The notes below the pieces were generated by a model. It saw only the letters and a program-made list of their open reading frames with translations, was not told the origin of the DNA and searched no databases. Shown piece by piece: positions 9,121-22,000 of a DNA stretch of 32,138 nucleotides. Positions within the stretch are counted from its first letter, which is position 1; every line of letters begins with the position of its first letter. Source of the stretch: Phallusia fumigata (taxonomy: Eukaryota; Chordata; Ascidiacea; Phlebobranchia; Ascidiidae); NCBI GenBank assembly GCA_008931825.1, contig QXVZ01018042.1, positions 1-32,138 of the forward strand, in the 5' to 3' direction. The translations under genes were made by a program, and so were the position numbers.

Positions 9121-9819
9121 ACATCCTTAATTTGAAATCTAATAACTGTTAGGTTCATTTGATGGCATGTTATCTGCGGCTTGTCGTGAACACCGCATGG
9201 GTCTCTTTCTCGTGTGTATTTCAACATTACTGACGTTCCGTGGTTTTGTATGCAACCATTTATCCATGTTTGAAAAAATGCCTTTAAATGTTTGTAGAAA
9301 AAAATATTTGCTACAACCGTTTTTGTTTTCTTTTGGACTGAACAAAAATTACCTCAAATTTTTACGTGCATCGCAGTAATGACGTGTAACGATCACTTTA
9401 GCATTGAAATCTTACAGGGAACGAAGACAACGCAAATGTTACGACATTTGCGACAAACCATTACAGTTGTCGTAATCTTTACAAAAATTTGCGTCACTAC
9501 AATTGAAGACGTTCTAAGTCAATGGGTGACAGCAACGGTAGTGTATAGATGTTGAATGCCAGATAACATTTTTATCTTGTAAGTGCAGCAAACCACGGCA
9601 AATTTGCAACAATGTATTAGCAGTTAACCACATCGGAAGGTTACGCGTTGTTACTCACATCCTAACGCATTCACACAGCCGGAACCTCAGCCGTACCAAA
9701 ATAAATAAGGATAAAACACGGTTTACCAAGAACTGTACGGTCGAACGAAAATACCCAAATGCTTCACGCGACTTGACTGAAAAGAACAACACTAAACTCC
9801 AAATAAACTATGGTATTTG
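9121..9819 (+). repeat. Copy 2 of the ~700-bp direct duplication
   Basis: Nearly identical to 8313-9009 and separated from it by about 110 bp of unrelated sequence. Unlike copy 1 it has no N at its borders and flows into unique sequence at 9820 (GTATTTTTAACATT), so it is more likely to be the genuine locus. The open frames at 9139-9379 fall inside it, and copy 1 has indels in the same place, which argues against protein coding. Confidence 0.9.
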
Positions 9820-9989
9820 AGTATTTTTAACATTTGTTAAACTCGTTGTTTTTGCTAGCCCAACATGACGAGATACAAAAAAATCCACAGCGGTATTTTT
9901 AGAAAGTATTGTGACACGTAGAAGATTAATCTGACTGTGATTTGTGTATTTTGCGTGGATAGATTAGATGATAAGCTGGTCTTTGCGCA

Positions 9990-10034
9990 CAGTCCATGTG
10001 AAACTGTCGGGTTCTAGTGAACCCGAATGGACTG
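9990..10034 (+). other. Nested hairpin
   Basis: The outer arms CAGTCCAT (9990-9997) and ATGGACTG (10027-10034) are perfect complements. The inner arms CGGGTTC (10008-10014) and GAACCCG (10019-10025) form a perfect 7-bp stem around a TAGT loop. A 10-nt asymmetric bulge separates the stems on the 5' side. It could be a degenerate tRNA-like arm (GGGTTCTAGTGAACCC resembles a T arm) or a chance structure. Confidence 0.45.
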
Positions 10035-10275
10035 AGAGCAGGGTGTACTGCGTTTGGTTTTACCAGAACACAGAGTTAATTGGTTACAAGCTTCTTTCTG
10101 ATTAAGTGCCAAGATTAAGAGCCTCACGCCCTTCTATGACTGTATGTCAAATTAGAACACATGACATATGACATCAGTGGGCCATTACATCTTTGTGATG
10201 TCATCAAAGACCCCCTCCTTGCCTACTCTCGCACGTACATTTTGTGTGACTGATTTAGCTCAAAATGAGAACAGG

Positions 10276-10449
10276 TGACGTCACATGTCACATGGGTTGT
10301 GGTACTATGACGTCACTGGGTAAATTTCGGTTCAAAATGTCGGGTATGTGTGTTCAGGTGGGGAAATTTTAAACCCGCGCTTGTTCTACCAGACTGCTTT
10401 CATTTTTAAACGGACACCGCCATGAAACTGTTACATCACCGTGACGTCA
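10276..10449. promoter_or_regulatory. Cluster of three consensus CRE sites (TGACGTCA)
   Basis: The perfect 8-bp CREB/ATF palindrome TGACGTCA occurs at 10276-10283, 10308-10315 and 10442-10449. A related TGATGTCATCA lies near 10196. Three perfect copies within 174 bp is well above chance. The surrounding sequence is CpG-richer than average. This could be an enhancer or promoter, but no transcript start or adjacent first exon was found. A fourth isolated TGACGTCA lies at 23284-23291. Confidence 0.45.
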
Positions 10450-13400
10450 CCAAGGTCGCCTTTTATGGCTTTTTATCTCTTGACAAGGCCGGTGGGTGTT
10501 TGCCTGGCCGCCCGCTGTCTCTATACCGGGGCTGGGCAAGTATGTATTGAGGTTTGCGGGTTTGCGATACTTTGGCCCTGGATAATCAGAATCGCATGCA
10601 GTGTGTCACGTAGCTCCGTTACCTGATGCTCCCCTGCCATTATATTACTGTGGGAAGGTGGTACGTTACGTACCTCGTTCCATTAATACGCCCCGCCACG
10701 TATTTGGTATTAAAGTCCAACCCCTGCGAACAGCTGTCGTACCATTATTATTTCTTCATTTTTCGAGGCCATCGCGGATCATTGCATTTTGAAGCTTTTC
10801 AAACTTGGGGTTAGGCCTGGTTTTCATTCGACTTTTTACATTCTGTTCGGTTATAATCCGATGAGAGAGTGATTACCGCTAAGCGTTGCGGGTGGTCTCT
10901 GCTCAAGCAGGTTCAAGTGAATGGCGAACCGCATTTGACTAACTCCACGACATAACCCGCTGCATTACATACGAATGTGTGTATGCGCTGCCGAGCAAAG
11001 CCGATGTGATGTTGCGTTCCAATCCATAGACGGGACTCTCAGGTATTTCTTAACTTACTTTTCTTGGGACAGTGAAAATTGACCTTTTTGGTGTCTGTAT
11101 TTGAACCAAAACAAGTTTGAAACACGTAGTAGGCACGTATCAAACATTTTAACAGCTTATTGGATTGTCACCGCGAATGTTAAATGTTATCATTTCTTCT
11201 AAACAGCTTGACCGTTACGTAAAACGGCATCAAGTATTTGGTGTTTCACTCAAATTTGCATAAGATTCCTCAAAAACATCATAAGCGCATCGCGAACGTA
11301 AATACGCGAGACCACGGATACAAAAACCGGTATTGTATGTTAGGCAAAGCCAAATTCGATTCCCATGTAGCAAAGGAACTGTGCGTAGAGACAACACTGG
11401 GGAATCTCGGGCGCACTACAGGCCCTGCAGGTTGTTTTAACCTCGACCCAGCGTGAGAGCAAATGTGTGTTGGCATCACTGTGGCTTCAGACCGATGTGC
11501 GCACGTTGTTAACACGAAACAGAACCGACCCGTGAACTTGCCATATTTGTAAACCTGTCGCGTTAAGTTACCTAAACCTTTCGAGCGAAACGGTTCGTTG
11601 ACATTTTTGACGGTTTTTTGCTGATGGCGCCGTGTTAGTACATTAGTACGTGGAAAAGTTGATCAGTGAGGTGTTTGACTGTGGAAATTGAAACGTAGTT
11701 TTAAGGCACACACTTAACGATTTTAGTAACTTTGAGTATTTTCGATATAGCAGCGAAAAGAAGAAAACTGCAATTTTTCACTTATTTGTAATTTCAAAAT
11801 AACTATCAAAATGGCATGCTTTACTGATAAATTGACTTGTTTTTGATTATCAAAATGAAAGAAGCATCCCAAATCTTACCCTAAAACATTGACTTAGCAA
11901 GGTAATGCAATAGCCGTTTTCATACAAGGATGCTGATATTAATTTCGCCGTGATTTCCAGCATACTGGAATCCTATAGAATAAATAAAATCACAATCTTC
12001 AAATGCCCAAAATAGAAACGACAACAAAAAAACCAAACAAAACTATTGGACTCAATAAATCTAACGCATGCAGGAGTTGTTTTGTTCTTTGAGTATAAAC
12101 ATGTTCCAAACAAACCAATACCAAAGCCAGGCGCACCTACAGGTTCTTGCTATTCTGATTGATAAGCCAATGCTGTTTTGCGTATGGAACACACACGCAG
12201 CTGTAAGGATTTATTCAACCAGAATCCCCGCTAAGTCAGCTGTGGTCCGCTATCCTTACGCTTCGCCATTTCTGCCTATCTAGTGTCAATTAACTGCCTC
12301 TTTGCAGCACTTCAAAGCCGCTAGCGGTTCGTAGGCATGACCCCCAGCACATCGTCTGTTTATGTGCACAACTTGACTAGCCGAAAGTCGGGTTTTTATT
12401 AAGCCATCCGTAGCTGTTTATTTTACAGAAAGACGAGACTTTGCATAGCTTTGGTTTAAATCGCGTTCAATGCCATCCATTTTACGTGGTTGGCCGCGAA
12501 AAGCTTGTTGGGCAGTGTTTAGCCGTCTATTGATGTGGCACTACTGTTGAAGTTGGTTAGACTTTTGAAAAAAAGGCGCTTGTTAACAAAGTTGTATATA
12601 CTGATGCAAAAACGGTTTATAGCTGCGCAACGGTATTGTAGACACCCTTGGAAAATGAAAACGATGCACCAGGGCGTCGCGAGGCACAGTTTCAGAACCG
12701 CGGTCTTTGGATCACCAGTGTTTAGCATAAATTCAAATGCTCAATGATAACGTTACAAACGTTAAGTTAATCTCAGATTTGCGACCGGTTATGTGGATTG
12801 TGTTGCTTGCTTGACGTGTAATGCATACCGACGGTATTTCGACAAAATCCTTCGGAAGGCCGCTTTTGACCTACTTTGGGACATTTGTTTAGGCATTGCT
12901 ATGATTGACAGCTTCGAATTCATTTGTAAACCCGCTTAAATTCTTACAAAGCTGTTTGCGTAAATCGATGTTTACAGATTGCTTTACACAAAGTCCTGCA
13001 TTATAGAGACAAAGATGCATTTGATATACTCGCGCAGTCAAAACCGCTGAAAAACTTGAAAATATGCTACAAGCTTGCAAAGCCAACACGGCACCTGACG
13101 ATGCTCATGGTTATTTGACAAGGTACCTATAATCCACACACCTTGTTAGACTTTAAATCTTTGTTGCGTAAACCGGTCGGAATTATTCGTAACATCTTAC
13201 AAGTGATTGATCTCTTGTGGAGTGTGTGGCACTGCCGTAACTTGTGTAGTACATGGAAAAGCGTATTGAAGACTTGTATGTTGGTTTAAACGGTAAACTT
13301 GTAGGTTTTGATAATTGTAACAGATTTGCACGACGTCTGTACCTTTGTGGTTTCAATTTAAATAAGAAACTGGTAAGACGGAAAAGTTTTGCATAGACCA

Positions 13401-16400
13401 AATGACTTGTTGCAAAAACTCTTTAAAGTGTTTTTTCTTAGCACTACTGTACTCTGTGACATCAATTATTTTTGGTGGAAACGAACACAATTGTTTTTAC
13501 AAATATCTTCCGAGCGGTTTGAAAGTTTTGTTTTTAGAGAAAAACATTATGATGCTAGCCTAAATTTAAATTTACACGTGTCAAAAAATATGCAAGATTT
13601 TCTGCAAGGAAATTCAAACTTAATTAATAAACTTGAATGTAATTTAACACAGAAATTAAAGCTTAAACTTCAATTATAAGCCTCCAACATATTTTTTTGT
13701 AATTGCAGCAATGGTCGAACAGTTGCTGAGTTTTCCTTGTGGTTTCGTGGCCTATTAAGTTTAGCCACTCTGTTCTCCGCAAGAGGTTAAGCCTATTTAT
13801 TTTCTCAAAACGTTTTACCGCTTTCGCCAACCTTTTACCACAGTGCGAATGAAACCTAGACAGGACGCCTTTAACCTTCACCACGGTTCAGTTCCCACTA
13901 GAATCACTTGTTCCCCCAACGAAATACCTACCATGGTATGTGGTGCTTTAGTTTTAAAGGGTATTTTGGACTTCTGGGACAGGACCATGGCTTATGCCGA
14001 CTGTGCACGTTCACCGGAAGGCAGTAGACAAGTTCGGTTAGGTTTTCTATTATGGAGTTAGGATAAAACGGCTTCTTTGGGGACGACTGGGACCTGGAAA
14101 TACGGTAGTTATGCGACGGTGACCTTTTAAAAGCGCGGTGAAAAATAAAAATAAATTATCCATTGAAAAATAGCAGGGTAGGGGTTATTCTTGCAGCGTT
14201 CACAAAAGAAACAACAATATGTTGCCATACATTTAACCTGTATTCCAAGAGGAAACAATCGCATTACGCATACAAATGGCTTATAAAATGTTTGATTTTC
14301 GCAATAAACCTCTTTTATTCGCTAAAATTTGAAGATTTTTATGTCATCAGTTCACGTTTAAGTTGCATTAGTACCAGGGGGGCAATCCTTGGCGGAGTGT
14401 GTGTACTGAATAGATCCGTCCTTTCAACTTTTGTTGACTCAAGGCCACGTAGATTAAACGCCCCTGCCGCTGCTGTCGCCAAGTCCTCAATCGGCGAGTA
14501 GCCTAAACCAATCACTCAAAGTGATTAGTTCCCACAAGGTTTGACGTTTATTGCAACCGACCGTGCGTCCCAACCACTAATGGCGATGATATTCAAACAA
14601 CTGGCGACCGTCCAAAATACACTGCGGGCCGAAATTACGTCCATTTTAGGACTTAACACGCCACGAAATTGCTTTCAATGGTCAACATTGTGTGATGTGG
14701 CGCCTTTGAACATGGCAAATATTGGCTGTCACGCCAAAAAAATGAGATCGGCAGTTTGACGAATTCGCTGGTGGGTCGTATGACCTATGAGAATGTGCAA
14801 AGCGAAGTATATGCAATTATAAATAAATTCCTGTGGTTGGAATACATCTTACACCGCATTTTATGATCATTTGAGCCTGGGCATCCTTTCATGCGGACAA
14901 TGGATCTTTTTGAGCAAAGACTGCGATATCGTTTTTGAATTGAAAATGTAAACACGGACTAAAATTAAAATTTTGTCTGTGGCTTCGTTTTATGATGCGT
15001 GTCAAATTAAACTAGCTGCAAGACTGTTATGTCGGCTTTAAAAAGTGCCTTTCGTGTAAAAAAAATTCAATTTAAATATAATTTCTTAACCCAAAGTTGA
15101 AAAGCTACACCAATAATATCAAGTTTCGTAATACCTGAATACATTTGGCTTTTGCAGTCAACCCAAACGAATGCGCAGTAGCTTCTAGTACAGATAAATG
15201 AGAACAACTATTGTTTTCAACAAAAAACATATTTTTGTCTTTAAAAATGTTGGTCATTTGAATTCGGTTTTATCCTTAATATGTCTTTGCCATGAAAATA
15301 AACCTTGCAAAAATTTTGTGAAAAGGGCCTTTAATATTGACATTTGTGGTAATCTGCAATCGACCATCAGTTTTCCAAAAGTAGAATTATCTGTCAATCT
15401 GCAACTCAACGCAGTTATGGTCACAAACCGTTTACCACGTTCCGCAAGAGAACTTGAAAAATGGCATTGCGCTGACGGTCAATTACAAACGTGACAGACG
15501 AGGAAAAAAAAAGAAAGTTCTACGTGTCAAATCAGTATCTTTATGCAGACGTGACTTTAATGGCCACCATGCCGCTGCTCCAGTACATTCCAAGCATTTT
15601 TACACTACGGTAGGCGTATCAAGTGACAAAATGCGTCCTGAATGGACCATTCATTAACTACACTGAAATGGGTTCATATTAGGTTACACTGTAAACGTGT
15701 TTGGGTCCCTTCGAGCTGCGGTTCCTAGAATCCCTCTAATGTGTTCAAAAGGGCTGTTGCTTTATTACCGGGACGTCTAGTCGAATGTATATTAACTGGC
15801 ATCCTGGACAACGTTTCATATACGTTTATTAATTCCGTGTTGATAGATTCTAGCTAAGCCTCGTCGCTTCAACTGCTTTCTTCAGCAGCGGGCCTTCAAG
15901 TCAAGGGCGGTCTATTGAATTTGCTACGGACCATTAAGTACAATTCGTTTCGCATCGTTATAAACCAGATAGCGGTTTTGTTGTTCACCGAATGTTAAGC
16001 ACTTGAAATCTCTGCAAAAAAAATGACATTAGCTCTACAAGTGCATGTAAGCTATTTTACATCGATATTTGCAACGAGTTTCGAGAAAAATTCCGCCAAG
16101 TCATTTATGTCGTTTACAAAACCGCACCAGGCTTGCCTTATATTTAATTAAATTCTGCCCTGTATCATTTAAAATATAACGGACGTTTTTGCTTTGCAAA
16201 GATAACTTTCACATTTTGTCAGAATCAGCCTTACATCTGCAAGCAAGGCATGCAAAACGCATAATGCCGAATCAGTCCCTACCTTTTCAAGCCTTCATTA
16301 TTTTTAAAAAATGTCTAGTTTTTCCCTTTCACATCGCCATCAACGATGGATACGTGAACTTGGCTAAAAGTGCGCTATTTTAATCGCGTTAAACTTGATT

Positions 16401-18318
16401 TAAAATCTGAAAAAATATTATTGCTGCATGTAACAGGTCTGCAAAAGGTATAGCGCCAAAGTAGGCCTTACTTTTCAAGATTCCACAATTTTTGTAAAAC
16501 ACTTTAATTTTTCTTTTAATGCCCATTGCCGCCATCAAGGAGAGATGTTTAAACTTTAGCCGGCGCTCAACGTAACCACTTTTCTGTCTTACGTTCTTGG
16601 TTTCTGGAAACACAAACATTAGTCATGCTCTGATGTTTTGACCCCCCAGCACATTACAGTCAATTACTCAATTCTTCACGCTTGCTTTCACGATCCTGTT
16701 TCGTCAAGAAAGCCTAAAAATCCTGTTTCTAACAACCCAAATGAGGTTAAGTGAAGATCGTTATCCGCAACTCCAAATTCAATTAGGAGGTGATTTTAGA
16801 TGCTAATTTTGCCTTGGTAAAGATACGTTGGGTTTTGTGCTACCAGGGTCTTGTCAAAAAAACTTGTATTACCAGGTTTTGATTGATGTTGTGCGAAATG
16901 ACGGTGATCTGTCTTATACCTGTCACAACTGTTGTTAAGGGCTCGTTAAACGGGTTATCCCATTGATAGCATCGCTGGTCTCATCTATAGTAAAACAATT
17001 TTTGCTTTTTAACGTTTATAGACACCAATTTTGTTTTAGTGTTTCCTTAGTGGGCTTTTCACTGCATAAATGAAACTGGTACATTGTATTAACTGGTGCA
17101 ATCGATTAGATCGTTGGCATTTGTAAATGGGAAGTGTTGTCACACCAATGAGTTGTAAAGTGATCGAATGCTTGTTTAGCTTGTGAATGCAACAAAGTGA
17201 TGCTCAGCAATTAAAGCGTCCCTTTAAAAAGAAACACCAGGTTACGTTCGTGTATAGCTCAGAAATGTACGATTTTCTGTGTGGTTTTTCGCCGCGTAAT
17301 CAACTTCAAATTACACATTGGGTAACAATAACGGCATGAGCAAGATTAAAGAACAGGCAGAACAGGTTAATGTAGCGCTAAGGTCAGGCTGTGTCAGTCT
17401 ACGTCTGCGTCTACGTTGAGCGCAACTGTCGGTGATTGGCTGTCTGGCCGACACACCTCTTGGGGGCGTAACGCGTATTTCCAAATGGTTATTGAATTCC
17501 AGATGTGGCAAGGTTAGTGTATATGCTGTGCGGTTTAACGTTGGTTACAATCCGAAAATCGGTTGCTCCTTCGAAATATACGTCCACGATATCTTTTATA
17601 GAGCAAGCACTCTTGACGTCTGCGATGGTAAAATGACTTTCCGGAATATAAAACCAGTTGGTGTCCCGAATTCACACCGATTGACGTAAGGACGGACTTT
17701 TATTGCTTTGAGGCAAAATTAGTCTGTGTGTACGCTCACCACAAGCTCCAAGTTTGTTATTATACTGTTTGGAAAATGCCAGTATTCGAAAACCTCTTTG
17801 GCATGTGGGAGTCCCAAAAGTAATAATAGACTGTCACTAAATCCACAAGGATTATGGAAAACAAACCGTCTTAAAAGGAATAAAAAATTGATTAAATCAC
17901 CCAAAGTCTGACATTGACATTACCCAAAAACACAAAAAGTCGTGATTATTGACATTTCTGTCATTCCTTTAGCAATTTCGCAGCTGGGATACATTCCCTC
18001 GTTCTATCCACACCTGGTTTATTGTAAATGCAATAAGCTTTACAAATCCATATGAAGCTACCTGCGAGTGACGCCTATTAACAGACAATTGCATCAAAAT
18101 CTATCGGCGTGTACCAAACTCTGACACTCGGTATAGAAGTGTTGACTGCTCATCCCGTGATAAATTAGGTTCGATTTCCGGGTTTCGGGGACAATGTGGG
18201 TCAAAACAACGATAAGAATGCATTAGGGCGCAATTCCGACTGATAGTGCGTGGAAATTTTGAAGCTTGCTGTTTGATGAGTCACTGATAAAACAATGAGT
18301 CGCCACTTACTGTCGAAA

Positions 18319-18379
18319 GTCCCGGATGCAGTTAAAAGCCCTCACAATGGGTTTTATCGGCTTTTAGTGCATCCGGGAC
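18319..18379. ncRNA. 61-nt near-perfect hairpin, possible microRNA precursor
   Basis: Arm 1 (18319-18340) begins GTCCCGGATGCA and ends TAAAAGCC. Arm 2 (18359-18379) begins GGCTTTTA and ends TGCATCCGGGAC. They pair over 12 bp, then a one-base mismatch plus single-base bulge, then 8 bp, around an 18-nt loop. Arm length and loop size are within the range of animal pre-miRNAs, and the off-centre bulge is typical. I do not recognise the sequence as a known miRNA. A small inverted-repeat transposon remnant is the main alternative. The strand of transcription cannot be told. Confidence 0.35.
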
Positions 18380-18772
18380 TGCTAACTGTCTCCGCAATTG
18401 ACTTTCGCGCCATAAAATAGTCGGTCATTGTATTTGGTGTTTACTGTATCTGTTTTATTTTTACCCACGATGGGTGGAGGTCCATTTGAACAGGTTATAC
18501 TGACAGTGAGTCATCCCTTAAACAGCTTGCACTGCTTACGTTTGGCTTACGCTATGTTTTTGCACAACTTCAATTCGATGAACAGTGTCAGTTTCCACCC
18601 AAGTGCAACAATTTGTTCAATTAGCACAATTTTTGAATTTCGGTTCATTATAACGGGTCCTAATCCGTCTACATTTTGACTTGAATTTCCACACATGATA
18701 GATGGGTATCTTAAGTTGTGCGCTGTAATTTTTGACCCCATGTAGTTAACCCATTTTTTTTGTTACATTGTC

Positions 18773-19025
18773 AATTATTATACTAGTAAGGGTGCCCTAA
18801 AAAGGGGGAAAACTTGTTCTTTGACAATAACACGGATCGGTATGCCAGCATTGACAATAAAACAAGTTGAAAAAACTGCTAAAAATTAAAATCAATTTCA
18901 TATTGGGCCTTAAGTGCCCCATTTTTAGTGTGAATTATTATATTGGTAAGGGTGTTTTAAGATGAGGTAAAACTTGCTGAACATTGTCAACAACACATTA
19001 AGTCGAAAACAACTGCCAAAAATTC
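18773..19025 (+). repeat. Diverged direct repeat, period about 160 bp
   Basis: A block starting AATTATTATACTAGTAAGGGTG at 18773 recurs at 18933 as AATTATTATATTGGTAAGGGTG. Both continue through similar sequence (AAAACTTG, TGACAATAACAC versus TGTCAACAACAC) to ACTGCTAAAAATT and ACTGCCAAAAATT. Similarity is roughly 70-75% by eye. It is probably an old tandem duplication or two relics of one repeat family. The open frame at 18925-19161 overlaps it. Confidence 0.6.
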
Positions 19026-22000
19026 GAATAGGTTCGAAAAAACTTTTTACACAAGTGGATTTCACTCTCTTAGCACAGAGCGAAAGAAAGTCCTTGTTTT
19101 GAGGAGATTTGGGCGTAGGCGGTTGGTTTGAAAAGGAGACACTCACGAATGATTGACACATTCCCTTGGCGTTAGAGCTGGCTCTCGTGAATTTGTTTGC
19201 TTAGTATTAATCCCGTTTGCTGGTCAGCTTTTAGGTCGCCTAAGCCGGGCTTACCGTCTGGCTTTGTGCAAAATCGACCTCAAGCACGTTTGTTGACTTT
19301 GGCGGCTGCGTCAACACGTTTTTGCCGGGGAAGCGTTTTCCATAGCGCCGATGTTCAGTGCTCTTTAGCCTCAAAACGTCCCCAGTTTCATCTTTCTTAC
19401 AGGTTTAAGGCACGTTTTGTCTAAAGTTCCCAAAGTGCAACCATTTCAACAACTAAGACAGCTTAACCAGTTTAGTTGTCTGTTAATTTGGCATTGTCGT
19501 TCTGGTCAACATTTGAACACATTTTTTGTTGTAATTTAACTATATTCAACACCAATTAAGGTACCAGCAAAGCCCTTTATATCAATCCACAAATCACTGC
19601 ATTTTTCAATAACCAAATCGAGCAACAAGCGTGTTAAAACCTCTGGTATTCAAGTGAATGTCAACCTTTAAAACGTGTTTGGTTCGTAAGAGGATTTCAC
19701 TTCATGTACAGCAGACCTATGCGTTGAGGCAAGAATTACCATGACATGAACTTGACTCGTGCCGGCAAAAGCACGCGTCATGCGGTAAAAGAGCACGTTG
19801 AAGATCGAGCAATGCCGGACAAGGTATTACATGTGCGCAATTGCCTTTTTGGCACTTTTCTTCATCGACGCGCTCAGAAGGCGAAAGTTTCGTGTAGCGA
19901 GCAGTCGTACATGGAAGTATTAAAAGGTCAAAACCGGACGAAGCTTGTGCAAAATCTGTAAGTGTTGAGTTTGCCTTGAATGGTTAAAAGTCACCCACGT
20001 GCACCTGTTGAGGGACTGCATCGAACAAAAAGTAGCGCCCAAGTAACCGTTTTGCCCAAGCAGATATGAAGAGTCGTAATGTATCGTTTTAGCGCCGCCA
20101 TGGTAAGGGTCAACCCTTAGAGGCGGGGTAATAGAAAGATGTAGCAGACTCCCGGTAAAAAAATCCATTTCCAAGACAAACGTGACTGTTTTTGTAAAAG
20201 ATTGGTTACAAATTTCGCTTTAGAATATTCTCGAGCAACGTTTTTTTAGCCAACTTCTTAAATTGAAATTTCAGAGTTTCACACCAAAACTAACACATTA
20301 TTCCTTGAAACTTAGCCCAGATCGACGTACAGGTGAGGCAAAAGTTATCTTATCTCAAAGGTTTTAGACAGCTGCACCCCGTGTCGTCATCGGACAAACA
20401 GGATTGCGACAGTTGCCCTGTCTCGTGGCTGGCAAACCGTAACGCGAAATGCTTGTGGTTGCGGCGGCTGAAGTGTTTGACTGCGGTTCCCAGAAAAAAT
20501 AAAAACTTTACGGCACCACTAAAAGCACTGATTGCGGCACGGCCGACGTCAGCAACGGGACGTTTACCCACAAAAATACCGATGTATCGAAAGGGAATCG
20601 GTAACGAAGGTCAAATAGATGCGCAGCCCTATCCATTTTCACGCATTGACCGTAGAATACATTCATATTTTAACTAAACGCATTTTTGGAGTCCTAGTTT
20701 TCCACAAATGTTTGAAAATTTGTCTTTGACTGCATACACTAACTATTTAATTTTGTACCAACTTATGTATTTAGGAATGCATGTATTAAGTAAAAGTCTT
20801 GTTTTTAAACTGGTTGCAGTTAGACGAAAGCGTAAAAGATATTTATCGTTCTTTGTGGAAACGTCGAATTTTAACGTTTATAAAACACTCAGAAGCTTTA
20901 GCGCAAAACCAAACCTCTCTCCCTTAAGTCCCTGTTTCGGTTCGGTATGCCACAGATGTTGTAATTGAAGCAACGATTTCCAAAAGGATGTTAGACTTCC
21001 CTGAACCTTCTGTTTCAGCAGGAAAGTGTGGCGATTGATTGGGTTTTTCTAATCCGCCTAATCACCGAGCTAAGTGCCCCGCTTCCAGGTAATTTGTCAA
21101 CGGGCTGCAATGCCAAGACCGAATATGGTGGTGAAAGCTTCGTTGTGGTGACGTAACGCGACGTCATGGCCACGTGACTTTGTAGCTGTTTCGTTATGTG
21201 TTGAAAATGAATTGATGAGAACGTTTATGTGCTTCTGTGGTATGGAGAATATGACAAAAATTGCGAAATTGATGACGCAACGGTGACGTATTGATCACGT
21301 GTCCGCAAAAATGCTTTGTCACGATAACGCGGACGCAATTTTAAATTGCCTTTGTGTATAATTTTAGGGAATGTCCGTTAAAATACTAGATAGGAAAATT
21401 GCAAAATCACGTTTTTGCGAGGACAATCATAATGCTGAGTCATGTCAAGACCTGTATGTCGTCTATCGTTAAATAGAAACTTCGTGAAGCCGTGATGCTA
21501 CACGCCTTGTGTATCTGCACGACTTTATGTGTTTCCACATTGTCTATGTTCAAAGTCGGGCAGATACTGAAGAAATTCCATACGGATCGTATTCTACATT
21601 CCTACGTAGAAAACAGGTGCACAAATCAATATTTCATCACCTCAAAGTAATGGTAATCACCCGTATTGTCAACACAAGCGGTGACAAGCTCCAGCGGGCT
21701 ATTTATCAGCGCAGAAGCCCGGTTTAAGCTGCCACACGAAAAGATTCAAGTATTCTGTTCCTTGCAGAACTTAGCACTCAACGCCAAAATCTTATTTGTG
21801 CAGTTGGCCCTTGACTTGAGCCGTGATGACGGATCCAACCACTTAAGTGTTTAGTGATCAATGGCTTTGGGCACTCAACGGAAGCTCACTCGTCCTTCCT
21901 GGGGCCATGAGAGGGCTCTGACGGCCGGCTCGGCACCAAGGCGTTGTAATTGATGACGGTGAATCTTCACTAAAAATGTCAGCGGCTTTTTGCTTAACGA

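Larger units (their letters stand above)
9820..18318. other. Long intergenic stretch without an identifiable gene
   Basis: About 8.5 kb. Open frames of 60-112 codons occur (for example 13389-13679, 14163-14501 and 15198-15494), but none shows a known domain and several lack an ATG. GC- and CpG-richer sequence around 10240-10700 carries the CRE cluster. Weak tRNA-like B boxes (near 10909, 11352 and 18164) hint at old SINEs. A real gene built of short exons could still be hidden here. Confidence 0.5.

Noticed and set aside
18140..18190. tRNA gene or SINE at GGTTCGATTTCC
   Set aside because: Only a B-box-like sequence is visible; no convincing A box or cloverleaf. Similar isolated B boxes near 4590, 6010, 8171, 10909 and 11352 were set aside for the same reason.
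20985..21165. Possible retroviral-type Gag zinc knuckles (text like NPPNHRAKCPAS in one frame)
   Set aside because: A stop interrupts the knuckle, spacing does not fit CCHC, and no protease, reverse transcriptase or integrase motif (for example YxDD) was found nearby.
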